A stretch of DNA of 64,000 nt, from positions 88,735,340 to 88,799,339 of the forward strand of contig JAVMKO010000002.1 in NCBI GenBank assembly GCA_032164245.1, in the 5' to 3' direction. The translations under genes and the position numbers were made by a program. The stretch comes from Sternotherus odoratus (taxonomy: Eukaryota > Chordata > Testudines > Kinosternidae). The notes beneath the pieces are model-generated. The model was not told where the DNA came from and ran no database searches. It saw only the letters and a program-made list of their open reading frames with translations. Shown here in pieces: positions 39,214 through 51,620 of this stretch. Numbering within the stretch: position 1 is the first letter of the stretch; every line of letters begins with the position of its first letter.

Positions 39214-39329
39214 CACTCCACAACTTTCCTCGACACTGAATAGTGAGTGGGAAAACAAATGACCAGCTTGTTTGTATAGTTTCTCCACCCTGTCCTTGAA
39301 TCCAAGGATTCTCACTCTCTCAGCTCACA

Positions 39330-40360
39330 ACGGAACCCCCACTGTACATAGGCGGAGTTGAGGGGGCAATGGAGAGGGTTGTCCCTGCACCCCTTGTAAG
39401 CCTCATGGGCAGGCAGCCTGAGTGTGGCAGTGTAAGAGGGGGTACCCCCGCCTTTATGCTCCTGAGTACAAAGGCTGGGCCTCTTATATGCCAGACCAAC
39501 AAGTTCTTTTTCCCCTCACACACCCCACTTTGCCAGTTGGGGTTTTTGGGGTCACCAATCGCTGCCACCAATCGAGTATACTTCCAAAACCTTGGAGGAG
39601 CCCCCGATCTTCCCCACCCCAACTTTGTCCCCCTCCCTGGGTTCCAAAGTCAGACACCTGAAGGCTGCTTTCCTTCACCCTCTGTCTCTTTGTACCTGAG
39701 AGACAGACACCTGGAGACTGCTTCCTCCCTCCCCCATCTCACCTGACGGTAAGGAGAGGCAGTCTCCACACTTCAGCTAGGCACTTAACTGCCTGTCCCT
39801 ATTTCCCTTCCCTTCTGCCTTCCCAGACGAAGCAGAGAACCCTAAGGGAAATAAACCAGCCGGTTTTATAACTAACACGATTTAATAAAGAAAAAGGTTA
39901 AAGCAGAGATACAGACACTTTACATTTGGGGTTTCCCGCTTTCTTCTGAAAAGGAAAGAACACCCCAAAAGGCCTTAATACCCCTTAATAGAAGAATCAA
40001 ATGGTAATACTCACATTAGCTAAGTAGAAGTATCAGAAAAAGGTAGACCATCTTTATAGCCAAAGATGGTCTAGAACCCTTGCCAGCTACCTTGGCAAGC
40101 CTCCTGCCTCATGTGCAGCCAAGATGGAACACTCCTGGCCCATGCCTCCTCCCTGGAGACCAGCCAAAATGGAACTGACTTTTAACTCCTCCCTTCTTCA
40201 TGGTCTTGAGGCTCCTCCCTCCCCCATGGCAGGGAAACTTCTACATTACCCGTCTCAGATAACAAGCCCCACCCAGGCAAGGCACACTGTCTTAGATAAC
40301 ATAGCCCCACCCAGGCAAGGCACCCTCCACCCTTATGACAGGCAGGAAGTCAGAATTTAG
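39330..40360. repeat. probable LTR-retroelement-derived repeat
   Basis: The region has features shared with the block at 16.9-17.8 kb: a C/T-rich first half, then 'ttttataactaacacgattt' and 'aataaagaaaaaggttaaag'. A ~37-bp tandem duplication ('agataacaagccccacccag' and 'agataacatagccccaccca') lies at 40256-40330. Ends are undefined and no coding motif was found. Confidence 0.35.
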
Positions 40361-40435
40361 TTTATAAACAGAGTGATTACCAGGTGATTAAGATATGAAG
40401 GGGCTGTTAGAATGTTTCCTAAAATTAAATGATCT

Positions 40436-40600
40436 GTTCCAACCTCAGTGGGGACACCATCATAGGTCCCAACCACATCAGCCACACCCTCAGGGGCTTG
40501 TTCACCTGCACATCTACCAATGTGAGATATGCTATCATGTGCCAGCAATGCCCCTCTGCCATGTACATTGGCCAAACTGGACAGTCTCTGCACAAAAGGA
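40436..40600 (+). pseudogene. Penelope-like element, truncated GIY-YIG fragment
   Basis: The frame reads GPNHISHTLRGLFTCTST, then YAIMCQQCPSAMYIGQTG and QSLHKR, closely parallel to the copy at 28474. The match stops abruptly after the LHKR segment near 40600, where an unrelated ~400-bp repeat begins. Both ends are truncated. Confidence 0.8.
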
Positions 40601-40997
40601 GCCCAATGCAAAGGAACAAATGAGATATGAATGAAGTTAAGAGGATCCTGCAAATGTAATTGTGCTGTAGAGAAGCCACTTGAGCTAATGCTAGATTCCC
40701 AGACAAGGGCTAGAAATGAGGAAGCCAAAATTGGAAACCACCAGGTGAAATGTGAGCCTGCGCAAAACCTTTCCATGAAGGGGGTTAATGAACTTGTGCA
40801 AGGCCCCATTAAGGGCAGCAATTAACATTATAACAATAAGTAAAAGGTAGTAGATTGAGAGAGCAATGCAATTTTTGGGCTGGATACACAAAAGTATCAT
40901 GCTATGCACAGTGACTGCCATTAAACTCCTCATAATTTTGCCTTTGCAAATAGCTAGTAACTGCTAGCATGACTGTGGTAATATGAATACTGTAGGT
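40591..40997 (-). repeat. ~400-bp dispersed repeat, copy A
   Basis: This sequence is near-identical to the reverse complement of 46599-46996. An 80-codon frame on the - strand (40691-40933) is open in both copies with only a few residue differences, which reflects the high identity and is not evidence of selection. Copy A carries a 10-bp insertion near 40975 relative to copy B. It abuts the truncated Penelope-like fragment. The family is not recognised. Confidence 0.8.
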
Positions 40998-43900
40998 CCT
41001 GAATACTTACCTGAGCCATAGCTGTGTAGTTCCCAAAGAGGTACCCCCAAAACAGTTGCAAGCCAGCTACCTTGTGCAGTAGCTAAAATTATGTCAGCTT
41101 GATTTTCTGGAGCACTGATAGCATTTTTAAGAGTTGGTTCTTTTTGTCATGACTGCTGTGTAATTATCTTTTTGGGAAATTTCTATTCTTTGCACTGCCT
41201 TCACGTCTGCATTTTTAAATTCAGTAAGCAAGCAAAGGAAGTTAAAATAGACAGGAAAAGTACTCAACAGTATGGAAATTGCCCAGCACAGAAGAAAACT
41301 CTTCCTTGAAGATGGAGATGGAGCGTCAAGTATGTATTCAAATGGAATACATAAGTAGCATAAAGAAACACTTTTAGATAGCAGATCATTTCACCAGAAC
41401 AAGATATTGAACTACAAATGTTCCTAATTATGTTCCTAAAAAATGTTCCATATTGGACAACTGGGAACCTTTAAGACCAGAGAGAGGAGAACTTCAGAAC
41501 TATTAACACAGCAGCCCTCCTCTCCCCACTGGGTGTTGGACAGGACTATACAGCAGGGCATCTCTTTTTCCTGTATATGTGGGACATTGATCTGATTTAG
41601 GGCTGAAATGAACGAGGATGGTAATTTGGCTTTGGCTAAGACACATGGAACAGTCATATGTCAAGTGGTTTTTGCAATTTAGTGAGAGAAGTGACAGCTG
41701 TTACCTTCAAAAAACAATAGTCCTGAACAGAGAGGGCACCTAATACAGACTTCTCAACTCCCTTATACAGTAAAGATGTTCTTCCTAATCTGTCTGCTAT
41801 TGCAGTGAATGGAGAGAACAAATTTAGGTTAATTTCAGATGCTAACTTGTTAGGTAAAAACCAAAGTTTTTGGTTCAGGGCAAAGGCCGGGAAGAGTGTT
41901 CTTTGTGCCGGGAGCAAAAGGAGCTGTTTTGTCTATGTTTGGATACACAGGACTTTGTATAGTCCTTGTAAATAAACAAGATTGCATCTGAGAAGCACTT
42001 ATCACTCCCAACCAGAACAGTCCCCGAGCCCCAAACTTCAGCAAATCATTTGGGTTGAAAAGAGGCAACAATAGCCTTTCATTTCATGCCTACAATCAAT
42101 GCAGATGCGATCTCCTGTGGGTGTATACAACAGATATGTGATAGCTCTCTGTGCCCACCAACCAACTCACTAGTCATCTGAACCTTGTTTGCATTTGCAA
42201 CTTTTTTGCTTTTCAGGCCCCAAATACGGCCCCTCTAAAAATGTGGCTCATTACATTAAATAATGTAGATGTTGTAAAGTTTAGTTATTGATCTGAACCT
42301 CATTTTTGAAAACATAAAAATAGGTTTTTCACAGGCTGCCTGACAGAGACAGAGAGATTGTGTGGGCCGGTTGTTGCAGAAGATGACTGTAGAATGATTA
42401 ATAAGAGCTATACTTTTATAATAATAGCGCTGGGAGGATTCCTTCTGAAAGAATGTTCCATAAGTTTCAACTCCTTCCTTGTTGAGAAGTGAAGTCAATA
42501 AGTTTTGACGCATTATCCGCTAATAACTGATATGCAGCTCTTGAAGGATAAATAATAGAATGTTTTTGCTGCTTCCCTCTCCCCCTTACTTATTATCACA
42601 TTAGCATCTTCCAATGTGGATTATTGTCATTATCAGCTAATTCACCAAACCACTGCTTTAGCAATCATTTCCTAGCTTCCAGGCATCATGCAAAGATAGC
42701 TGTAGTATATTCAAATTCATGTGAAGAATGACTTTGAAGTAGATAATTTACTTTAATATTTTTCATAGTCATTTATTTTGTAGAAAATCGAGACTTGACC
42801 CCACCATTTGAATGTGTGTGTTTACGGTGTTCACTTTCTTGCTGTATTGCAATCCCAGGTTGTACCTGCTTTCATGCCACCCACCTACACCTGGAACAGC
42901 CTATCAGTTCCCATGTGTTAAGTGCCTCCCCTCTGGTCTTTCAAAGCCCTGGAAGGCCCATCCCTCTCCTGAAACATTCCAGATAGGAGGATGATCTGCC
43001 CTTCTGTGGTGTCTTCCTTCCAAGGGTCTCCAAGCAATATAGAATCATTCATGGATTAGCTTCCCAGCATCCTGGGAAGTTGGGAAGTACAGTTAACCCT
43101 GCTTTGCACAGAGACTCGTTGATCTTCCGACAGTCCGGAAATCTGTGGCAGAGCCATGAATGGAACCCAGATTTCCTGAGTTCCAATTATGCATCCTACT
43201 CACAAATATTCCTCCCACCCTCTGTTCAGATTTGTTTGGTAGGCCCCTTGGTTGGGCCTTTCAGATCTCAGCTCTTTTGGGCAAACACTTTGTTATGGAT
43301 CTGACATGTTTTCTCCATTGTGCAGCTGCTGAGCTATGTGAATGATTATCAGCATTTGTGATGCACTAACATGTTTCCCCAGTTTTAGATGCAAGGTCAC
43401 TTTAACATTGTGGCCTGAATACCTTTATGTAGAGCTGAGATTGTGAGGCTCAACCTGTCATGAGTTAGACCAGCATCTTCTGTGAAGCCCAAACATGAAT
43501 TATCCCATTATAATGTACACTTCAAAACTCTTTGTGCCGATGTGTCCTTACATTGTGCCTATTTGAACTCTGTAGTTTGCACTACTGGTTTTGTAGCCTA
43601 TCCATGCGTCAGGCTTGTCAGTAATCAGACTGGTACAGGAGGAGAATATAAAAATATAAAAGAACTGGCAGACCTCTGAGGTGGATAGAGAACGAAGCCA
43701 GTAATGCAAACAACAGAGTACATGAAGGAATGTAGGTCAGTAGTTAAAAAGAAAGGCATTGTTTTCCATCGGCAGATCCTACCACACTGTGCATGGAGAG
43801 ACCAGTGTATCTTGGAGTTCAGCCGAACCTAACAATCAGAGAAGCTTCTGTTTGGTTTCTCTGCAGCCCACAAAGGTTTTGAATAATACTGGATTTGTTA

Positions 43901-45700
43901 GCAGCTTTGTTTTCTGATACCGACAGATCATTTCCAAGACACACTGTGAGCAGCTGCTGGTACATCAGGCGGCCAGCCTGCCTGACATTCCCTTTCTGAC
44001 GCCCTTTACAGGAATCTCTCTGCAGCGTGGCTTTAAAACCCACCGTTTATTTCCAGGCACTCTGCTCTTTTGTGAGTATCTTTACAGAGGACCAGTTATT
44101 ACATTTACTGAACAATGGTAAATATTCCAAGTACTACTGAAGAGGCGTTCCATCTGCTTTTACTGTTATTTTATTAGTTTATTAGTCCCAGGTGCAAATG
44201 CCGGACTCCCTGGTGATTACACAGCTGAGCCCACTGCAGTGGCATCTCCTGGTCCGCAGATACTAAATTGGCCCCCAGAAGCAGTGGAGACTAGTTCCCA
44301 AAAATGATCTCTCTGTTGATTTCTTGCTTGGTTTTAAAGCATTTTTACATGGGCCAACTCCTGCTTTGGTTTTCTATCAGCATCTGTATAGGATTTTGTG
44401 TGGTAATGCCAGAGAGGACCAAAGCTTTGGGCTATGCAGTGCACAGACCAGAATTTATCAAGATGTTAGCCAAAACCTAGGCTGTGCTTTCCAAACCTGG
44501 TATTTCGAGTTGGGTTCCTAAATTCATGTTCACGTTCTTCTCTAAAGTGGCCTGTTGAACAGAGGTGCTGAAAGGACTGCAGCTCCCGTTCTTCCAACAC
44601 ACTGCTCTACATCATAAGTCAACAGTCACTGCAAAGGAAATTCAGGTCACTTTTATTTAGGAGCCTAAGTTTAGGCACCCAGGTTTGCAAATGTTGTCCC
44701 TTGTGTCCAACATGCTAGTCCCATTGAACTCAGTAACACAACTCCCTAGGACTTAAATGGGGCCAGGATTTCACCTTATAACTTTAGAACCAGTGTGTGT
44801 CATCACATAGCACCTGGGTGTTTTATTCATAGCAGGAACCACTCTTGGCATCTGGCAATTTGATTACAGACTCCAATTCAAGATCTTTCTTGATATTCAG
44901 GCTTTTTTTAATCTGGTCCTCACTCTGAGAGCTTGCCTCACCCTCCCCAGCCAGGATCCCTCAGCCCAGCTGTGCATTGCTGGATCCACAGCACCATGAA
45001 AAACAGTGTGAGGGACATTAGCAGATGAAAGAACGCTCATAGGGACAGGGCTATGGAACTCTGTGCCTGAGAGGAATGACCACAGGCCTTCCCGTGGTCA
45101 CAACTAAATGCAAGCTCATTCAATCAGTTTGCATGTTCCACACATAAACACACACATCTATAAGCCAATCAAGCTATTTCTCCTCTAGGCTGGCACAGAA
45201 GAAAGAGATTGTTGTTGTTGCTATTTCTGGTGCTCAGATACCACAGTGGTGAAGAGTGTATAAGTACCTAGATGGATTAGATTATTGCCTCTCTTACAGC
45301 TTTGACAAATGGAGATATGACTGGCCAAAAAAGCAGCTTTTAAATCCAATAGCTTGTAATGCTTTTTTTTTTTTAAGTTCCTCTTAGAAGTTAGAGACAG
45401 AAATGGCTGAAGATCATCTGTACCATCCGCAATAGTACAGGTGACGTCCCTACGGTATCGTGTATTCTTCCGTACTTTGGGTACGTGAGTAAGTAGCCTC
45501 CATTTCTGCACATGCAACTTTCTGTGTGCACTTTTTGACTGCTAATGCCTGCACACACACCCCATCCATTTTATAGAAAAAGTCTGGCCTGTTATTTGCA
45601 TGTGCAAAGCTGCATGCATAAAAATATCAGCACCTAAATGTTTATAATGATGAGGCTTCCATCAGTCCCTTTCCATGCCATAGTCTAATGGAACGCATAG
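40998..45700. other. intergenic sequence, little recognised
   Basis: Mostly AT-rich unique-looking DNA. Parts near 44640-44790 resemble ancient interspersed repeats of the 'ttgaactcagt'-type. The block 42545-42790 looks compositionally distinct and may be a conserved non-coding element. No exon was seen. Confidence 0.5.
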
Positions 45701-45729
45701 AGCCATAAAAGTTACAGCTGCAAAGGGTG

Positions 45730-46165
45730 CCTTAGTACATCCATTCCAGCTTCCTCTTACTGCAGAATTATTCCTTATGGTTCACTCACTAATGCCTTGT
45801 GCAGTCAAATGTAAGGACTCCTAAATGATGGAAGTTCAGCTACTTCTTGGACTATTACATAGCAGCTTGCCATCAGGAATATTCAACCTATATTCTCTCA
45901 ATTTTATTCCATTACTCCTAGTTATTCCTTCCTGTACTGTGTAAATAGTTCTTCTTCCACCCTGAATGTTTACACTCTTTGAATGTCAAGTACATGGTTG
46001 TCATTTTCCCTGTAACAAAACTGAGGCTCTTTAGTTCTTTGGGTTTACTCATAAACCAACTCCTCTAATCAGTTTATAGCTCATCTTGGTGGCACTCCCA
46101 GTTTGGCAGCATCATTCTGCTAATACATACTGCCGCTAAATGAGAGGATAATTCCAGATGTGATA
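45730..46165 (-). mobile_element. ancient CR1/L3-like LINE fragment
   Basis: Read on the - strand the block parallels the 3' half of L3/CR1 elements. On the + strand the markers are 'gatggaagttcagctacttc', 'attccattactcctagttat', 'caaaactgaggctctttag' and 'ccagatgtgatact'. The copy is strongly diverged. Confidence 0.5.
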
Positions 46166-46225
46166 CTTCAAGAGCCATACACCATTATAACCTTTAAAAC
46201 ACCCTTCCAAGTAATTAACCTACAG

Positions 46226-46598
46226 CAGTGGGTCTCAACCTTTTGAGACTACTATACCCCTTGTAGGAGTCTGATTTGTCTTGCGTACCCCCAAGTTTCA
46301 TTTCACTTAAAAATTACTTGCTTACAAAATCAGACATAAAAATACAGTAGTGTCACAGCACACTGTTACTGAACTATTGCTTACTTTCTCATTTTTACCA
46401 TATAATCATAAAATCAATCATTTTTCAGTGTATAGTATATAGAGCAGTATAAATTTTAGTTTGTACTGACTTTGACTTTTCTAGGGCTTTTTTGTAGCCT
46501 GTTATAAAATTAGGCAAATATCCAGATGATTTAATACACCCCCTGGACGACTTCTAAGTACCCCCAGGAGTACACATGCCCCTAGTTGAGGATCACTG
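46226..46598. mobile_element. hAT MITE with perfect 8-bp target-site duplication
   Basis: The 373-bp element starts CAGTGGGTCTCAACC and ends CTAGTTGAGGATCACTG, imperfect terminal inverted repeats of a hAT family. It is flanked by ACCTACAG on both sides (46218-46225 and 46599-46606), a perfect 8-bp duplication. It is inserted at the outer edge of repeat copy B. Confidence 0.9.
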
Positions 46599-46996
46599 AC
46601 CTACAGTATTCATGTTGCCACAGTCACACTAGCTATTTGCAAAGGCAAAATTATGAGGAGTTTAATGGCAGTCACTGTGCATAGCATGATACTTTTCTGT
46701 ATCCAGCCCAAAAAGTGCATTGCCCTCTCAATCTACTACCTTTTCCTTATTGTTATAATGTTAATTGCTGTCCTTAATGGGGCCTTACACAAGTTCATTA
46801 ACCCCCTTCATGGAAAGGTTTTGCGCAGGCTCACATTTCACCTGGTGGTTTCCAATTTTGGTTTCCTCATTTCTAGCCCTTGTTTTGGAATCTAGCATTC
46901 GTTCAAGTGGCTTCTCTACAGCACAATTGCATTTGCAGGATCCTTTTGAAAACTTCATTTATATCTCATTTGTTCCTTTACATTGATCTCCTTTTC
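46599..46996 (+). repeat. ~400-bp dispersed repeat, copy B
   Basis: This is the inverted partner of copy A (40591-40997), with few substitutions and two small indels. The matching 80-codon frame here is 46653-46895 on the + strand. The hAT element at 46226-46598 sits within a few bases of its edge. Confidence 0.8.
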
Positions 46997-48840
46997 TGTC
47001 AGTCATTCTGCCCTTTTTGCATACACTTTCTCTCTTTGCAGATTGTTATGCACACGGAAACAGTGCTGGAAACCTTTTCATTTTTCAGTGCCCTCCTCCA
47101 CAAGTATCTAATCTTATTCTTCTCTATTTATCTAACTAATCTATCAGGTCCAAACTTCCCCAGCATTTGGGTGTGCTTGGATCTGAGGTTTTAATTCAAG
47201 CCTATCACTAGAAAGAAAATACTGAAAGATCACTTAATCTTACTTCATTCATTGTATGAAAACATTACTGTGTAACTGAACTGTTTAAAAACAATTTTAA
47301 AGGAAAAATGCCTACTTCAAACACAGCATCACTACTTTGGCAATGGAAGTGTTTCATTTAAGCCAAGTAGTCTTTTTCTTTTCTCCTTACTTTTTACTGC
47401 TTCTTTAAATCTCATTGAAAGCAAGCTTTTCTTCACAAAATGATATTTCAGGGTTTTCACTCAATGATATTGACTTTCTGTTGGTAGCAAAGGTATAAGC
47501 TAGTAATTTAAAATGTCCAGTCAATTGCTCTCCTGCCCGCATTATATGCCTAATTTCCCAAAGTACATATGCCATTATACACTATACGATCATTAACACA
47601 GCAGGTGCAGTTAGAGATAGCCTGCAGAGTGTTAATAAAAGGTATAATGAAGAACAAAATACATTTTCTACTGACTACAAAGAAGTTGTCCCAGGGAATT
47701 AAAAGTTGCTGTTCTGTGTCATATTGTACGTTCCATATACTTGCCTGCTCTAATGAGTAGGCCAATCCAGGATCGCGCTTTTGGTGCTTAAATATTTGCA
47801 GAAATAGACAACTGAATTTGGTAAAGACCTGGGAAAAGGTTCCTCTGGATTAGAGAGCTGGACAAGTCAGATTTTACCTACAGCAGCTAACTCTTTATCC
47901 TCTGTTGCTTAAATGATAATCTGGTCATTAATGGCAGGAGTCAAATAAGCATTTTCTGTGTTCGATAATACATTTGCACTGAGCCATGTCACCACTGTTA
48001 GTACCCTGTCCACTGCCTTCATCTTCTGTTTTTTATTACAGACCTAAAGCTGCTATTCTACATAAGGATGGGGTTGTGTTTTAAATGGCGTAATTATGAT
48101 CTCTCAGTCAAACTTACCATTGTTTCAAATGAAAGTTCTTGTACATGCCACACTTACAAATCACGTTATCATCTGTTAGACAGTTTGACTTCTGGACTAG
48201 TCAATTCTGAAACTATATAGAAAACAAAGTATGTTGTGCAGATACCAGAACACAGTGGCCACTTTGGGATTTCTTTTAACATCAGAGAAAACCAGCCTAT
48301 TTTTGCTGAAGCATTCATTTTTTCTCATATGTGTTGAGAAACTGGGAGTGCAGGGAGAAACAAATCTTCTGGTAGATCAGCTGCCGTTGGCAGCGGAAGT
48401 CCAAGGTCCACACACTTCATAGTCTACTGACTAGTCCGACATTCACCTTTATGAACATCCAAGAATATTTGACAGAATAAACACGTACGAGAAATGCAAA
48501 ATTCCACTTGAACAAAGGAATGAGAACTATGCATTCTGAGTGGAAATTGTCTAATGGGATGAATGCCGGTTCATCCCTGGAAAATTGACTTATAAAGCTA
48601 TATGTGGACACAACCTAGGTAAAATTCTTGTATTCTGTTGAACTTATCCTTGTGTTTGATCTATGATGTAGCCAAAATATCTTTTTCTCTTTGGCTTTTT
48701 CTTGTAACGTTCATTTACTTCAGTATCCAAAGAATCTAAAGAATGAAAAGAACTATTGAACTATCTAGCCCATGTATCTGCTAGTGAAATATTGTTTTCG
48801 CTTGTACATTTATTAGTGTTTTGTCTGGTCAATTTTGTTT
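46997..48840. other. intergenic sequence, nothing recognised
   Basis: AT-rich DNA without repeats or exon-like frames that I can name. Confidence 0.5.
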
Positions 48841-48859
48841 GAGTAAAGTAATGTTTCTT

Positions 48860-49330
48860 TCACCGCATCTCCTGGGAGACTCTTCCTCAGGTTAACAGAA
48901 TCATCTACTCTCAAGATGATTTTCCTGCCACTCTTTAACTTTTCCTTTCTTAATTTCAGCCATTCACTCTTAATTGCACTTCCTTTGAATTTGCTAACAA
49001 TTCCCTTTTCAGATAGTTAAAAAAGTGTTCCTTTGTTCACCTGGCTTTGGCTGTCACTTAGTCTAGCTATACGTATTTAAGTCTTCTAATCTTTCCTTGT
49101 AAATCAATCCTTCTAACTATTTTTACTGCTCTTCTTTGAACTCTCTCCAGTGTACCAGCATCTTTCAGGTAGCATGACCCTAAGAAATGAACAAAGTGTT
49201 CCAGATGTGATTGTGCCATTGCCACATACAAAGGGACTTTTACATCCCACGTTTCATGCTGTGATGTCTTGGCTATTTTCCCCTGCCACGTTGCTTTGTA
49301 AATGTACTATAAGGTACTCCTTTCCAGGTT
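48860..49330 (-). mobile_element. ancient CR1/L3-like LINE fragment
   Basis: On the + strand the markers are 'gactcttcctcaggttaac', 'cttttcctttcttaatttca', 'tgctcttctttgaactctct' and 'gttccagatgtgattgtgcc', the antisense of L3/CR1 3' sequence. The copy is diverged and lies just before the Helitron. Confidence 0.55.
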
Positions 49331-49687
49331 TCTTCCATTGTGTATAGATCTTTCATATTGTTTCTCTCCCCTTCCTTTCACCCTCCTCCCATTTGCATTA
49401 GAGTAGCTCTTTATTTCCAAACTGAATCCCATTTTCTTCCTTTCTTCCTAAATTTCTTATCTCTCTAGATCCCGTTTGAGCCAGAGACTTGAAATTTGGT
49501 ACAGTGAGGGGTCTTGGGGTCTAGATGCTCTTAAGGGTCGAAAAAATTTCGGATCTCACCTCTGACACCCCCCAGGGGTGAAAGTCTTTCAGGGCCAATC
49601 ACATCGGCTGGGCGGTTAGGTGGTGATGATGTCATAATACCCCCCTCCAACAGACACCTCACTCGCTCAGCTCACCCCTCCCTCCTC

Positions 49688-49920
49688 CAACGGAACCCCG
49701 GAGATCCCTCAGTTCTCTGCCCCTCCCCCCTCCCAACGGAACCCCGGAGATCCCTCAGTTCTCTGCCCCTCCCCCCTCCCAACGGAACCCCGGAGATCCC
49801 TCAGTTCTCTACCCCTCCCCCCTCCCAACGGAACCCCGGAGATCCCTCCGTTCTCTGCCCCTCCCCCCTCCCAACGGAACCCCGGAGAGCCCTCAGTTCT
49901 CTGCCCCTCCCACCTCAACC
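49688..49920. repeat. 46-bp minisatellite (about 5 copies)
   Basis: The unit starts 'cggaaccccggagatccctc' and continues with 'agttctctgcccctccc'. Unit starts fall at 49691, 49737, 49783, 49829 and 49875, exactly 46 bp apart. Copies are nearly identical. Confidence 0.95.
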
Positions 49921-50034
49921 CCGGACTCCATCAGCTCTGTGCCCCCCCCCCCACCTGCGAAGGTCCCCGGAATCCCTCGGCTCTGGGCCCCCTCCCCGCC
50001 TGCGACGGATCTGAGTTGGGTTTGGTGGGACGGT

Positions 50035-51060
50035 AAGTGAGGTGGGGGTGTCGGGTTCGGTCGGGGGGGGGTGAGGTGGGGGTGTTGGGGTTGGTCAGGG
50101 GGTGTTGTGGTTGGTGGGGGGGTGAGGTGGGGGTGTTGTGGTTGGTGGGGGGGTGAGGTGGGGGTGTTGGGTTTGCTTGGGGGGGTGAGGTGGGGGTGTC
50201 GGGTTTGGTCGGGGGGTAAGTGAGCCGGGGGGGTGTCGGGGTTGGTCTGGGGGGGTGGGAAGGTGTCGGGGGGGTGAGGGGTGTGGTGTGGGTGTTGGGT
50301 TTGGTCTGGGGGGGGGAAGGTGTTGGGGTGGGTGCCCAGACCAAACCCGACACCCCCCCCCGGCTCACTTACCCCCCGACCAAACCCGACACCGCCACCT
50401 CACCCCCCCACCAACCGCAACACCCCCTGACCAACCCCAACACCCACCCCTCACCCCTCACCCACCACGACACCTTCCCACCCCCCCAGACCAAACCCGA
50501 CACCCCCCCGGATCACTTACCCCCGACCGAACCCGACACCCCTACCTCATCCCCCCAAGCAAACCTGACACCCCCACCTCAACCCCCCACCAACCGCAAC
50601 ACCCCCTGACCAACCGCAACACTCACCCCTCACCCACCCCAACACCTTCCCACCCCCCCAGACCAAACCCTACACCCCCCGGCTCACTTACCCCCCGACC
50701 AAACCCGACAACCCCACCTGACCCCCCCCAAGCAAACCCAACACCCCCACCTGACCCCCCGACCAAACCCGACCCCCCCCCCCCCGGCTCACGGTGCACT
50801 GTGTAGCACACAGATTATTAAATACACTGTTCGGTCGGGGGGTGAGGTGGGGGTGTCGGGTTTGCTCAGGGGGTGAGGTGGGGGTGTCGGGTTTGGTCAG
50901 GGGGTGAGGTGGGGGTGTTGGGTTTGTTTTGGGGGGTCAGGTGGGGTTGTCGGGTTTGGTCGGGGGGTAAGTGAGCCGGGGGGTGTTGGGGTTGGTCGGG
51001 GGGGTGGGAAGGTGTCAGGGTGGGTGAAGGGTGGGTGTTGGGGTTGGTCAGGGGGTGTCA
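50035..51060. repeat. ~31-bp GC-rich minisatellite in strand-flipped blocks
   Basis: A unit resembling 'ggtgaggtgggggtgttgtg' plus 'gttggtggggg' recurs every ~31-32 bp (for example 50121, 50152 and 50184). It is G-rich on the + strand at about 50035-50335, C-rich at about 50336-50790, and G-rich again at about 50832-51060. A ~40-bp non-repeat spacer containing 'tgtgtagcacacagattatt' separates the second and third blocks. Open frames here are artefacts of composition. Confidence 0.95.
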
Positions 51061-51409
51061 ACTGTCTTCCCCCTCCCCACCTCCGACTGACCCGAGCAAC
51101 GCCGGGCACTTATGCTAGTATAGTATAAAACACTACTCTAATTCAATAAGCAATAGGTCAGTACATTACATCAGTTGTCTTCCCTCCAACTGCTAATTTT
51201 GTATTTTTACTACTATTACTGTAGTTTGATCTAGCAAAAAAAAAAAAAAAAATTCTGCAAGCAACATATGGGAGTTTTGGAGGTTACATTTTTGGTTTCA
51301 TTACAATTAAAGTCTATGGTTCACAGAGGATAACATTCACTTGCAAAGATAAAACATCACTTTGCTTTTGTTACAAAACCATTCCAGATCCCTAGACATT
51401 AGGGATTTC

Positions 51410-51620
51410 TGGTGAAGGTTTTCAAAAGCACTCAGCACTGGCCTCTCTCTGATTTCACTGAAGTCCATGGGAAAGCTCCCCTGATTTCAGTGAGAGAAGA
51501 GTTAGGTCAATGCTGAGTGCTTTTGGACATCCCCTTCTAAGAGTGAAGTCCTGCCTGGACCCACTGAAATGAATGGAAAATTAGCCACTGATTTTGGTGA
51601 GGCCAACATTCTGCCCTTGG
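51410..51620. repeat. ancient interspersed repeat-like segment
   Basis: Recurring 'ttcactgaagtccatgggaa', 'ctgatttcagtgagag' and 'cactgaaatgaatgg' segments resemble degenerate amniote repeats with 'ttgacttcaatggg'-type motifs. The class is not determined. Confidence 0.3.

Larger units (their letters stand above)
49460..51118 (+). mobile_element. non-autonomous Helitron filled with minisatellite
   Basis: The 5' end begins TCTCTCTAGAT after a host A (49459); a TC start is typical of Helitrons. The 3' end has a short GC-rich hairpin region (ACCCGAGCAACGCCGGGCAC) and then CTAG (51115-51118) followed by host T. Insertion between A and T without target duplication is the Helitron rule. The 5' part contains 'gagccagagacttgaaattt', a segment I associate with Helitrons. 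No Rep/helicase frame is present. Most of the interior is minisatellite, listed separately. Confidence 0.6.

Noticed and set aside
46653..46895. 80-codon frame conserved with 40691-40933
   Set aside because: Conservation follows from the high DNA identity of the two repeat copies; no signal of selection can be inferred from two copies.
50255..50806. 183-codon Pro/Gly-rich open frame
   Set aside because: It is a reading of the strand-flipped minisatellite within the Helitron.
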